In this document: one piece after another, positions 10,259-19,704 of the stretch
Numbering within the stretch: the stretch's first letter is position 1
How the letters are laid out: each line of letters opens with the position of its first letter
Made by a program: the position numbers and the translations under genes
Assembly: GCF_000027005.1 (NCBI RefSeq)
Contig: NC_012965.1
Coordinates: 1,723,001-1,787,000 of the forward strand
DNA length: 64,000 bases
Source of the DNA: Komagataella phaffii GS115
Lineage: Eukaryota; Ascomycota; Pichiomycetes; Pichiales; Pichiaceae
Direction: 5' to 3'
Notes under the pieces: model-generated
Seen by the model: the letters and a program-made list of their open reading frames with translations, nothing else
Databases searched by the model: none
What the model was told of the DNA's origin: nothing

Positions 10259-12535
10259 ATGATATATGTCTGTCTAATATGGCTGTTTATGCTACCAATT
10301 AGATGTGGGTATGTCTCTAGGTACTCTGATGAGGAGATTCTACAGTCGTCATTTACCTCAAGTCATCTTGAGCTGCTCAAGAATGAGACGAGGGGCTTAT
10401 TCCAGTTTTCTTGGAATAGTTACAAAGAGTACGGTCTTCCTTACGATGAAGTCAAACCTCTGAGTTGTACGCCTAATAAAAGACGGAAAGATAGTCTTGA
10501 CTTACAAAATGATGTACTAGGAAACTACCACTTGACTCTTTTCGACAACTTGGACTCCTTGTTGGTGTTGGGACTTTGGGATCAATTCAATGAGACCCTC
10601 CAATACCTTGAAGATATTAACTTTGTCGATTTTGACATAGACAGCGACGTCAGTCTCTTTGAAACCGATATTCGTGTTCTTGGTGGACTACTCTCAGCTC
10701 ACTTGTACCTTACAGATGAAAGGCATGTCATGTTTGAGCCCAAGAAAGGCAGAAGGTTACTTGAATTAGCTGTCGATTTGGCTGACAGGCTGCTACCAGC
10801 TTTCGATACGCCAACTGGAGTCCCCCTACCAAGAGTCAACTTAAAAGGCAATCCGGTTAACTCCAATCTTCCACATGATACGTGCACTGCATGAGCCACT
10901 ACACCTCTGTTAGAGTTCTCCCTGCTAAGCAGATTGACAAATAATCCGATTTATGAAAAAGTATCAAAGAGAAGTTTCTACCAAATTTGGAACTCAAGGT
11001 CTTCTATAAATCTTCTCCCAATGACGATCGATCCTTTGGAATCTAAATGGCTAGATAATGTGAGTGGGATCGGTGCAAGCATTGATTCGTTTTACGAGTA
11101 TGCATTGAAAGGGGCTATTCTTTTCGATGATGAAGATCTTTTCAACGTTTGGAATATTGCCTACAATTCTGTGCAAAGCAACATGAAGACATTTAATGAT
11201 TACCTCACCGTAAACGTCGACGTTACCAGCGGTAAGAATAGGGCCTACTGGATCGACTCTCTGAGTGCATTTTGGCCAGGATTGCAGGTGTTAGCTGGCC
11301 ACATCAAGCCAGCAGTCAAAAGTCATCTAGTATATCTTAAAATTTGGAACTGTTTCCAGAGTATACCAGAGCGTTGGAGCATTAATGGAGACTTTACCAT
11401 CGAGGGTTCTATGGCTTTGGAATGGTATCCCTTGAGACCAGAGTTTATTGAAAGCACATATCATCTTTACAGAAGCACTAGAGATCCAATATACCTCGCC
11501 ATCGGTCAGGATCTTCTCATGAAACTTCGATCCATGTTCCTGTGTCCCTGTGGTCTCTGTGGATTTCAAGATATACGAAGCGGGATCAGACAAGATCGAA
11601 TGGAGAGCTTTGTCCTCAGCGAGACATTGAAATATCTCTACCTATTGTTTGATGAAAACAATTACATTCATAATGTCTTAGAAAAACAGAACAATATGAT
11701 TTTCTCCACAGAGGGACATCCGTTCTGGTTGGCAACGCATAATCGGTCTCTTAACGACCCAGCACAGTACTTTACCACATCGCCGTTGCTGACAGAACAT
11801 AAATTCCTCGACCGCATACCTTTACTGGGTACCTTATGGAACAGACTCTATCCCGAGAAAACAACCAACGACCGCCCCACGTTGCCGTCGCTGTCTTTAC
11901 CTCATTCATCGTGCGAGTTCGTAGCCAGGAATACCGACACATTTTTATCGTCACACTTACTGCAGGATCCTACAATATGCCATATCGACAAAATATTTGA
12001 AAAGTCTCTAATCACACCACCATATATGAATTCAACTACCGCCATTGAATTCCAAGACAATTTCTACCATAACTACGGCGGTGCGAACAAAGACAGCTTA
12101 ACCAGTACACCCATACTAGAAACAGAGGTTGTTACTTATAGAATAGACCCTTTTTTCGGGGGCCAGAACACTTTGATGGACTTTGGACTTGATTTTGTCA
12201 TTCCAACCATCAGAGATTTGAGACTATCATTTGAGATAATCAAACCATTTGAGACAAGTTCTCTAGGACTATTAGACAATGCCGCAATAGACGCCTTTAG
12301 TCCGCTTTTCGACAATAGACACCTGGACTATGTGACCAAACTTGTCAGCATCAATGGGGTCGACATCCCCACTAACAGCAATGTTTACTGCGTCAAAGTT
12401 TCCCCCTCACTAATCAAATCGGATCAGATTCGCATTTCGACCAAGGGTTATTTTACTTTTGACAACAATCCTGTCATTAACCTAATAGTCTACACAGATC
12501 TCGACCAAGACTTCGGGGTATCATCCGTAGTCTGA
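10259..12535 (+). pseudogene. HTM1: ER degradation alpha-mannosidase Htm1/Mnl1 (GH47), interrupted by an in-frame TGA
   Basis: Htm1 trims Man8 glycans on misfolded ER glycoproteins to expose the signal read by Yos9 in ERAD. The frame starts at the ATG at 10259 with a signal peptide (MIYVCLIWLFMLPIRCG). It stops at TGA 10892-10894 (codon 212) and then continues in the same frame, without another stop, to 12535. The total is 758 codons, close to the S. cerevisiae protein (796). GH47 landmarks lie on both sides: FETDIRVLGGLLSAHLY before the stop; LLEFSLLSRLT, GASIDSFYEYALKG, LRPEFIESTYHLYRST and FSTEGHPFWLA after it. Conserved residues resume right after the TGA, so neither a frameshift nor an intron explains it. 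It may be a nonsense mutation, a strain polymorphism or a sequencing error. SCH9, SKN7 and SET5 follow, as in S. cerevisiae YHR204-207. Confidence 0.85.
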
Positions 12536-13088
12536 AAAGATTACCCTGAAAATGGAAAATGAATGAGAGTGAAAAAAATAAGAAAGTAAAAAAAGAAAAG
12601 TAATAGACAATAATAGGAGAATAATGTTCCGTGACAAGATCTTAGTTGTATCGAAAACCTGGATGGGCAAGGGAAGGGATTACTCGATTCGTAAAATCTG
12701 AAAATTATTTGGAAACGCCGCATCACGTTTCTGTTAGGCGCCAATCTAAGTCCGTCCCATCTTAGAATCCAAATCAGTAGTAGCCCATCTTGAGACCCGA
12801 ATCGCCGATTGTGAACCACAACTGAAATTGTAACTGTGGGAAGTTTTTTTTTCCACAAGTGGCCCAAAAACCATTTCCTCCAATCGAATCGGTGGCATTT
12901 TTTCCGCCAGTACCTAGTCTACCTTCCTTTATCTTATCTGTAAACCCTCCCTACACCAAACCAGAAGCGCAGGAAAAAAAAAAAGAAATACTACTACATC
13001 AACGCTTTTCCTTTTTCTTTTCCTGATTAATAAATACAGTCAAGTCATACAAAGGTCTTTTTCCTTCCCTGAGAACATCATCACTTGA
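12536..13088. other. HTM1-SCH9 intergenic region
   Basis: A 553-bp region containing the 3' flank of HTM1 and the SCH9 promoter and leader. It has several A/T homopolymer runs and a pyrimidine-rich tract (about 13005-13025) just before SCH9. A reverse open frame (12541-12867) is low in complexity and unconvincing. I see no RNA gene. Confidence 0.5.
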
Positions 13089-15140
13089 ATGTCAGACTTT
13101 GCAAAGAATCTATTCGGATTCGGTAAACTGCCTGCGCAGAAATATGACCAAGGCTCCAAAGTGGAATCGAATGGCAATCCGATAACACAATTTCCTAATA
13201 TTCTGCAGACTCCAATTCCTACCACAGCGGTCAGCAAAGGTGAAAGCATTTACGGGACCACCACAACTTTGAACACCGACCTATGCAAGAAATACGGCGA
13301 AGTGAAGAGCAATGCTTCTCCATCACCCGCACCAATTACTAAGGAATCTCTGGAGAAGGCAAAACCTTGCAAACCCCCCGTATCCTTAGAAGCAAAAGAA
13401 ACTTCTGCGGGAACCGCCACCGATATTCCTAGAGGCAAGCTACGAGTTAGCATCGAGGAGGCTCAATGCCTGAATATCTCCCCCACTAGTCCTTCGTTGC
13501 CATACGTGGTGTGCACTTTTGAAAGTACTGAGTTCATTACTCATGGACCCGAAAGTATTAGTAACGGTAATGCCAATACCGCTAAACCTGTCTACCATCG
13601 GCAATCATCTTCCAAACTGACTTCTTTGGCCAAGTTGAACTCCTCAAGTCATCTCGACACTTCCACCGAGGACAACTGCAATCCCATCTGGCATCATCAG
13701 GCCACGTTTGATGTAATTGGTGCTAGTTCTGAACTTGATATTAGTGTCTACGACGAGTACAGAGATGGCTTATTTCTGGGCCACGTCAGAATTCTCCCCA
13801 AAACAATTGTGCACAATACCACGTCCGAAAAATGGCTAGATCTGCATCCACGGGTTGTTGGTGAGACCGTCACGGGCAAAATTAAAGTTAAACTTGAATA
13901 TTTTGACGTCACTAAAAGACAGTACGGTCCAGAAGATTTTGAGGTGTTACGACTGTTAGGAAAGGGTACCTTTGGCCAGGTCTATCAAGTCAGAAAGAAG
14001 GATACCAAACGCATCTATGCGATGAAGGTTTTGAGTAAAAAGGTCATTGTCAGAAAGAAAGAAATTGCGCATACAATTGGTGAGCGTGACATTTTAGTTA
14101 CCACTGCCTCTACTGCATCACCGTTCATCGTCGGATTGAAATTTTCATTCCAAACTCCTTCAGATTTGTACCTTGTTACAGATTACATGTCTGGTGGAGA
14201 GCTATTTTGGCATTTGCAGAAGGAGGGCAGGTTCTCTGAGGAGCGTGCCAAGTTCTATATTGCTGAACTGGTTTTATCTCTTGAACACCTACATGACAAC
14301 GACATTGTCTACAGAGACTTGAAGCCGGAGAACATCCTTCTGGATGCCAATGGACATATTGCACTGTGTGACTTTGGGCTTTCCAAGGCTAATTTAGCAT
14401 CCAATGGTACAACCAACACTTTCTGTGGTACCACTGAGTACCTTGCTCCAGAAGTTTTATTAGATGAGTCCGGATACACCAAAATGGTTGATTTTTGGTC
14501 TTTGGGTGTGTTAATTTTTGAAATGTGCTGTGGATGGTCCCCATTCTATGCCGAAAACACTCAACAGATGTACAAAAATATTGCTTTTGGCAAGGTTAAA
14601 TTTCCGAAAGACGTTCTCTCCTCTGAGGGACGTTCTTTTGTAAAAGGGTTATTAAACAGGAACCCAAGGCACAGACTCGGGGCAATCAACGATGCCCGCG
14701 AGCTGAGAGACCATCCGTTCTTCAACGATATTGATTGGGCTCTTTTGAAGGTGAAAAAGATCCCTCCACCTTTCAAACCGCATTTAACGTCAGAGACAGA
14801 TACGTCTAACTTTGACCCAGAATTCACCAACGCTTCTACTTCGATAATCAATAAGCAAGTATTTATGGGCTCTACGCCCCTGTCGCCAGCCATTCAGGCC
14901 AATTTCAAAGGATTTACGTACGTGGACGAGAGTGCCATGTTCGATAACTTTTCATATGCAAACAAGTACAAACTACAAAACTCATACCGGGGTACCAACC
15001 CGGTAATACTAGGAAATCCCAACAATCCTGATGAAGATGTGATTGAAGAAGGGGAAGAGGAAGATGATGATAACGACATGGATATTGATGGCGATCATCA
15101 CATGGACGATGATTTTGTGAATGGACAATTTGATTTGTGA
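13089..15140 (+). CDS. SCH9: AGC-family protein kinase Sch9 (C2 domain plus kinase)
   Basis: A 683-residue nutrient-signalling kinase, the yeast S6-kinase/Akt-like effector of TORC1 that controls ribosome synthesis, growth and lifespan. Domain order: a Ser/Thr/Pro-rich N-terminus; a C2 domain at about 117-275 (GKLRVSIEEAQ to GKIKVKLEYF); a kinase domain at about 283-545 with GKGTFGQV, AMKVLSKK, YRDLKPENILL and the PDK1-site activation loop TNTFCGTTEYLAPE (near 442). The AGC tail carries a turn motif (STPLSPA, near 594) and a hydrophobic motif (FKGFTYVDES, near 606). The C-terminus is acidic. The N-terminal C2 domain separates it from Ypk1/2, and its position between HTM1 and SKN7 matches YHR205W. 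Shorter than the S. cerevisiae protein (824) mainly in the N-terminus. Confidence 0.95.
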   Translation: MSDFAKNLFGFGKLPAQKYDQGSKVESNGNPITQFPNILQTPIPTTAVSKGESIYGTTTTLNTDLCKKYGEVKSNASPSPAPITKESLEKAKPCKPPVSLEAKETSAGTATDIPRGKLRVSIEEAQCLNISPTSPSLPYVVCTFESTEFITHGPESISNGNANTAKPVYHRQSSSKLTSLAKLNSSSHLDTSTEDNCNPIWHHQATFDVIGASSELDISVYDEYRDGLFLGHVRILPKTIVHNTTSEKWLDLHPRVVGETVTGKIKVKLEYFDVTKRQYGPEDFEVLRLLGKGTFGQVYQVRKKDTKRIYAMKVLSKKVIVRKKEIAHTIGERDILVTTASTASPFIVGLKFSFQTPSDLYLVTDYMSGGELFWHLQKEGRFSEERAKFYIAELVLSLEHLHDNDIVYRDLKPENILLDANGHIALCDFGLSKANLASNGTTNTFCGTTEYLAPEVLLDESGYTKMVDFWSLGVLIFEMCCGWSPFYAENTQQMYKNIAFGKVKFPKDVLSSEGRSFVKGLLNRNPRHRLGAINDARELRDHPFFNDIDWALLKVKKIPPPFKPHLTSETDTSNFDPEFTNASTSIINKQVFMGSTPLSPAIQANFKGFTYVDESAMFDNFSYANKYKLQNSYRGTNPVILGNPNNPDEDVIEEGEEEDDDNDMDIDGDHHMDDDFVNGQFDL

Positions 15141-15625
15141 TTACATTTCACGAGAATATTAACTATAGAAACAAAACAAAACAAAAAATCAAAAGAACTG
15201 CAGATGAAGTTGCATCAATCCCTTATTTAGTTGTGTCAAAGCTATAATCGTTCGATTTCACACAATTGAGGGATATAAATATTAATAGCACCCCACCCAC
15301 CCCCAATGTATAATTTTATTCGAGCATTCAAGAATGATATCTGGCAGTGACCTAAATAATTCCTAAAAGCCGGGACGATAAAGCTCATACATGACATGTC
15401 GGTAAAAATGAGGCAAGTCCGCAATACTTCTAGAAATTAATATAACGAGATTATGAACAATAAATCTTATGATTTTTGCATTTCACACAATAGCAGAATT
15501 CTTATAAAAATATATACAGCGGTATTTCCCAGAAAAGTAAGTCCTGCCTAATCGGGTATCAACCTTAGCAACTCCCTCCCTCAAAATCAGAGTCTATTCA
15601 GTGTCAACACTGCAGTAAGCCATCA
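15141..15625. other. SCH9-SKN7 intergenic region
   Basis: A 485-bp tandem intergenic region with the SCH9 3' flank and the SKN7 promoter. AT-rich sequence with a possible TATA element (ATATATACAG, near 15509) lies about 110 bp before the SKN7 ATG. I see no gene, RNA or repeat beyond a short C-rich run near 15290-15304. Confidence 0.5.
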
Positions 15626-17176
15626 ATGATAAAGGTGAAAGAAGATCCAACTTCTGTGGGCCATGGGTCCACAGACTTCGTGAAGAAGCTCTATCAAATG
15701 CTAGAGGATGAGTCTTATCGGGACATTGTGAGGTGGACAGATTCAGGAGACTCATTCGTAGTGTTGAGTACCAATGAATTCACCAAAGACATCCTACCTA
15801 AACATTTCAAACACAGTAATTTTGCGAGTTTTGTACGTCAACTGAACAAATATGATTTCCACAAGGTCAAATTGAGCAATGAGGATAAGCAAAGGATGCA
15901 AATGTTAGAAAACGGAGAGATATTTTGGGAGTTCAAACACCCATTGTTCAAACGAAACGAACTTGAAGCTTTAGAAAATATCAAAAGAAAGGGGCCCATT
16001 CAGAAGAAACCGGGGGACGATGCCAGTGAGCTTGCAGAAAAGGTTGAGTTTTTAACCAGAAAGGCTGACGATTTGGAGAATGAGCTTGGTATTGTCAACT
16101 CAAAGTATAATACAATTGTGGAGAGTGTGCTCCATATGAGGAAGCTCAATGATGGTACAATGAAAGTTTTAGACACTCTGGTGAAATGCTTACACAATGC
16201 AGGCATCAAAATACCTCCTTTGGAGATAATAGCACCTATGCCTGGTGGAGTTCTTCCCCCTTCTCTAGGCCCAAAATTTCACCCTGGACAACAACCACAT
16301 CACCAAATGCATCAACCACAGCCACAGCAACAACAACCACAACCACAACAACAACAGCAACAAATTCAGCAACCACAACAACAACAACAACAGCAACATA
16401 TCAATTTCGCCTCCCAGACATTCCCGGCCCAAGCCCAACATCCCCTTAAATCAATTTCTTCCTCCGCAGATTCAAGTTATAGCTCCCTTCCCAATTTACG
16501 TAACCCTGAGAAACATCCCAACCCATCCTTACTCAACTCTACGGCGAACATTGTGAAAAAGCCCTCCGTTCCACACGTTGATGCCTCACAGATAAGTGCT
16601 GCAACCCCGTTGAACGCGCCTGTCGAGACTAATGGTGATACGCAGAGAGGTCATCTAGAAAGACCCGAAGGTTCTCCTTTCCATGTGCTCTTAGTTGAAG
16701 ATGACAATGTGTGCATAAAGCTTTGTCAGAAATTTTTAATGAAATATGGATGCACTGTTCAGGTGGTAACTGATGGCCTTTCGGCAGTTGATGTGGTCGG
16801 TAAAGTAAAGTTTGATCTAGTATTGATGGACATTGTCATGCCTAATCTTGACGGTGCATCAGCTACAGCAATAATCCGAAACTTTGACTCACAAACACCC
16901 ATTATTGCTATGACGGGAAACATTGAAGATCAGGATTTACTGACATATCTGGAACATGGAATGACTGATATTCTAGCAAAGCCTTTCACAAAGGATGATC
17001 TCTACATGATGCTTGAAAAACATTTGATCAAGCAAAAAATGATAGATCCCCTAGAAGCTACGTATACGAATGGAGACGACACAAAAGTGCCCAAAGACTC
17101 CAATGCGATTACTCCAGATCCTAATCTACTAAGTGAGGACCTTGTAATTCCCCCTTCCAAAAGGCAGCGGATTTAA
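15626..17176 (+). CDS. SKN7: Skn7: HSF-type DNA-binding response regulator
   Basis: A 516-residue nuclear transcription factor acting in oxidative-stress, osmotic and cell-wall responses. It is a phosphorelay target of Sln1-Ypd1 and a partner of Yap1. Domains: an HSF-type winged helix at about 15-110 (FVRQLNKYDFHKVK); a coiled coil at about 130-180; a Gln/Pro-rich linker at about 210-255 coded by CAA/CAG repeats; and a receiver domain at about 350-465. The receiver has the acidic pocket LLVEDDN, the phospho-acceptor aspartate in LVLMDIVMP (near 402) and the conserved lysine in LAKPFTKDDL. It follows SCH9 in the same order as in S. cerevisiae and converges on SET5, with 84 bp between them. Confidence 0.96.
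   Translation: MIKVKEDPTSVGHGSTDFVKKLYQMLEDESYRDIVRWTDSGDSFVVLSTNEFTKDILPKHFKHSNFASFVRQLNKYDFHKVKLSNEDKQRMQMLENGEIFWEFKHPLFKRNELEALENIKRKGPIQKKPGDDASELAEKVEFLTRKADDLENELGIVNSKYNTIVESVLHMRKLNDGTMKVLDTLVKCLHNAGIKIPPLEIIAPMPGGVLPPSLGPKFHPGQQPHHQMHQPQPQQQQPQPQQQQQQIQQPQQQQQQQHINFASQTFPAQAQHPLKSISSSADSSYSSLPNLRNPEKHPNPSLLNSTANIVKKPSVPHVDASQISAATPLNAPVETNGDTQRGHLERPEGSPFHVLLVEDDNVCIKLCQKFLMKYGCTVQVVTDGLSAVDVVGKVKFDLVLMDIVMPNLDGASATAIIRNFDSQTPIIAMTGNIEDQDLLTYLEHGMTDILAKPFTKDDLYMMLEKHLIKQKMIDPLEATYTNGDDTKVPKDSNAITPDPNLLSEDLVIPPSKRQRI
16309..16400 (+). repeat. CAA/CAG trinucleotide tract within SKN7
   Basis: An imperfect CAA/CAG/CCA repeat encodes Gln-rich sequence with interspersed Pro and His (runs of up to seven or eight Gln) between the coiled coil and the receiver domain of Skn7. 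Such tracts are prone to length variation between strains. Confidence 0.8.
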
Positions 17177-17260
17177 GTGATAAAAAACCAAACTGGCATG
17201 TATACTATTATAGTCTCAAACAAACTCAAATATATTCACCAGGTAAAGCTTGGTGAACAA

Positions 17261-18655
17261 TTATTTGTTGCTGTGTGCAATAACCGTCTCATTAAATCTA
17301 ACTGATCGTCTTCTCTTTCCCTGTTCCAATTTCTGTTCTTCCATGTCAAATTCGACGCTTTCTTCTTTCAACATTTCTCTAATCTCCGTCCTGTTATCTG
17401 CCTCAGCGGTGCTATTTCTTGAGGATCTTCTTTTTTCCCTTTGCTTGGACTCCAATACACATCGTGAACATTCACAGATAAATCCCCAGTTCAGTCGCAG
17501 TTCCCTTTGTCTATCTTGCAGGGACATTGTGGGGGAAACATAGGTTGTAGTCAGCTGCTCACCGGCAGCAATATCTCTCAATGCAGTAACTTGCAATCCG
17601 TCGGCCCTTTTCGGTTGAAGATCAATGGAAACATTTCTATCGCACGAATGGTTTAAGTGGGCATACACCAAGAACAGGCAATTGTCCACATTGTTGATGT
17701 TATATGTTCCCACATATTCCATCAACGTTTCATAAGAAATCGGTTTTTTAGGAAAACATTTATTGAAAAGCTGGTGGCACTCAGCCAGTTTTCCCTCGTG
17801 AATCGAAGCTTCAAATTCACTCAAAGAACTAGCTTGATCTCTCACAGTTTGACTTATCTTAGCCATGGAATGAAACTGATCATATACATTCTTAGATTTA
17901 TCGAGAAGTTCTCTGGCATAAATAATAGCAGCAGCGTATACAGAGCTCCAATCATTCTCAATGCAGAAATCTTCCAAAGCCAACCAAGCTTTAGAATTGA
18001 TACCTTTCGTACGAATACCATATACACCATGTTTTGCCTGAGGATGTAACAAATCCTTTCTCTTGCATCCAATGGAGCACCAGAGCTCATTGCATACATT
18101 GCAATCCAATCCTTTAAGCAGACGGTCTGTTGTCATCGATACCATGGGCTTACCACAATAAGTACATGCTTTGCCATGTTTTACCAGCCTCAACAGTTCA
18201 ATGGGCGGCACCATAATAAATGGCTCCTCTTTCCACAAAACTTCACCCTTGGAAATGTCTCTTTTGGCATATAACCCTTTGCCCGACTTCTCGCTAAAGT
18301 CAACTTTAAAGGAGGCCTCTTCTTCATTAAAGATCTTCGACAGGTTCGGGGTCAAAGTCGAAGTGATTTGCTCTGCAAAGGTAAACAGCGTCTGGTCTAC
18401 AATAAATCCATGCTCTTTCAAAGTTTTCTCTAATTGCTGTTCCGTAAAGTCCCAATTAGGGTTCTTCTTCTTCACCAAGTAGTAAAGCTCTCCAATGAGT
18501 GCATCCTCAGTATCGGGGTCCTCCTTCCATAGATCGATGACCGCTTGAACCATTTGCCTCACATGAGGGACTATTGCTTCATCTTGTGGTTTGGCTTCTT
18601 CTTCTTTGTCATTCAGAGACAAAACCTGAATATCTTCTGACAGATCTGAGGACAT
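17261..18655 (-). CDS. SET5: SET-domain methyltransferase Set5
   Basis: A 464-residue SET-domain protein resembling Set5, which methylates histone H4 lysines. The SET domain begins at about residue 110 (SGKGLYAKRDISKGEVLW). It is split by a MYND-like cysteine cluster (ACTYCGKPM, CNVCNELWCSIGCKRK). It ends with the cofactor-binding NHSCDRNVSIDL, the GEQLTTTYV motif and a post-SET cysteine group (CECSRC). The tail is basic. The open frame runs back to a TTG at 18718, but the first ATG is at 18655 and gives a sensible N-terminus (MSSDLSEDIQ). It neighbours SKN7 convergently, as YHR207C does. Confidence 0.9.
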   Translation of the reverse strand: MSSDLSEDIQVLSLNDKEEEAKPQDEAIVPHVRQMVQAVIDLWKEDPDTEDALIGELYYLVKKKNPNWDFTEQQLEKTLKEHGFIVDQTLFTFAEQITSTLTPNLSKIFNEEEASFKVDFSEKSGKGLYAKRDISKGEVLWKEEPFIMVPPIELLRLVKHGKACTYCGKPMVSMTTDRLLKGLDCNVCNELWCSIGCKRKDLLHPQAKHGVYGIRTKGINSKAWLALEDFCIENDWSSVYAAAIIYARELLDKSKNVYDQFHSMAKISQTVRDQASSLSEFEASIHEGKLAECHQLFNKCFPKKPISYETLMEYVGTYNINNVDNCLFLVYAHLNHSCDRNVSIDLQPKRADGLQVTALRDIAAGEQLTTTYVSPTMSLQDRQRELRLNWGFICECSRCVLESKQREKRRSSRNSTAEADNRTEIREMLKEESVEFDMEEQKLEQGKRRRSVRFNETVIAHSNK

Positions 18656-19105
18656 TGGGGAGGTTGACTTGAGCCACTGCGATTTTTCAACTTCTTGGGT
18701 TCTTTCGAGAAAACGCAAACTCTGGGGATATCACGCACACGAGATGAGAACAATAGAACTCTGTCAACAGGCCTGAAGAGGGGAAAGAAGGTAAAGGAAA
18801 TTGCAGACAAATTTATATATAAATAATGCAGCTAATTAAGCTTTTCTATAATAAGATTGTAATTCTATAAGGACGTCTCAAGAATCAAACTTGAAATTAA
18901 AACAACTTTGTACTAGTACTAGTCGAGCCAACTGAAAGTAAGAATCAGTTCCAAACTTGAGGAAAGTGCGAAACAATAGAGACTTCATGGAGAAGCAATT
19001 TTGTTTCAAAAATACATAAAGCCCTCTAGCATAGCCAGTATACAGTAATATTAAAAGTCCAGAGTATTCAGCAAAACCGTATTCACATACTTATACTTAG
19101 CTAAC
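18656..19105. other. Intergenic region between SET5 and tRNA-Ala
   Basis: This 450-bp region contains the SET5 promoter and the 5' flank of the tRNA gene. AT-rich stretches near 18810-18825 (ATTTATATATAAATAATG) could hold a TATA box. A short palindromic ACTAGTACTAGT occurs near 18912. I see no further gene. Confidence 0.5.
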
Positions 19106-19178
19106 GGGCGTGTGGCGTAGTTGGTAGCGCGCTCCCCTTGCAAGGGAGAGGTCTTGGGTTCGATTCCCAACTCGTCCA
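19106..19178 (+). tRNA. tRNA-Ala (anticodon UGC)
   Basis: A 73-nt cloverleaf with no intron. The acceptor stem is GGGCGTG paired with CTCGTCC, then discriminator A. The D arm is GCGT/GCGC. The anticodon stem is CTCCC/GGGAG around the loop CTTGCAA, giving anticodon TGC. The T arm is TTGGG/CCCAA with loop TTCGATT. The G3:U70 wobble pair, the alanine identity element, is present. Position 6:67 is a U-U mismatch. A-box (TGGCGTAGTTGG) and B-box (GGTTCGATTCC-like) promoter elements are internal. Confidence 0.97.
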
Positions 19179-19185
19179 AATTTCA

Positions 19186-19191
19186 TTTTTT
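19186..19191 (+). terminator. RNA polymerase III T-run terminator of tRNA-Ala
   Basis: A run of six T residues begins seven bases after the tRNA discriminator base, as expected for a Pol III terminator. Confidence 0.8.
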
Positions 19192-19704
19192 GTCTTTCTA
19201 GAAATTTTGTTCGTTTTCAGGCTTAGCCGTTCATGGTTACATGAATACACTATTCGCTATTGTCCAAAATTGGCTCGTTATTGCATACAGCTGAAACTCG
19301 GCACAAATCCGGCTTTTGTAGCTTTCTTCTTCCAGGTCTTGGAAGGTGGTTCCGCTTCCCACTGCCGTTTCAAGTTTACATCTATGTAAGCCTGTTCTAC
19401 TGCATACGTACTATCTACCACGTCTAGCATTATTGAGTCTGAAACTTCTATTTTTGTCTGCATATTTACGCGTAGCCCAATCATACAGAATCATGCGCTT
19501 AATTGAAAAGTTTTTCCTAGTTCTATGCCATAGTATTCTTTTTTTAGAATCCTAGCATTTCCGTGATGCTCGAAAAAACTGATAGGGATCATTTCAACAA
19601 CGTAATTTTGATAAACCTCTCCACCTGAAAAATATATATACCGTTACAGCAGCTGCCATCTTGCCGTGAATATTATAAGTATACTAAGCTGAAGACGATA
19701 AATA
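19192..19704. other. SLT2 upstream region
   Basis: About 510 bp between the tRNA terminator and SLT2. A TATATATA element near 19631-19640 lies about 65-75 bp before the SLT2 ATG. Open frames here are short and unconvincing, and one (19138-19389) overlaps the tRNA. Confidence 0.5.

Noticed and set aside
10892..10894. Selenocysteine at the HTM1 TGA
   Set aside because: Fungi of this group are not known to have selenocysteine machinery, and I see no SECIS-like evidence. Nonsense or error is simpler.
10880..10935. Intron or frameshift explaining the HTM1 stop
   Set aside because: The sequence right after the TGA encodes conserved family residues in the same frame, and no plausible donor plus branch site removes only the stop. 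A -1 or +1 shift is not needed.
10934..12535. Separate gene beginning at 10934
   Set aside because: It starts at a TTG in the same frame as the upstream HTM1 part, and GH47 motifs run across the junction. It is the second part of one interrupted gene, not a new gene.
12541..12867. 108-codon reverse ORF between HTM1 and SCH9
   Set aside because: It is low in complexity (poly-Phe/Leu from A/T runs) with no convincing start context.
13089..15140. Ypk1/Ypk2 identity for the AGC kinase
   Set aside because: The N-terminal C2 domain and the HTM1/SKN7 neighbours fit Sch9. Kinase-domain similarity alone suggested Ypk at first.
18908..18925. Short ACTAGT palindromic repeat near the tRNA, considered as an LTR remnant
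   Set aside because: It is only about 12 bases, with no LTR ends, primer-binding site or target duplication nearby.
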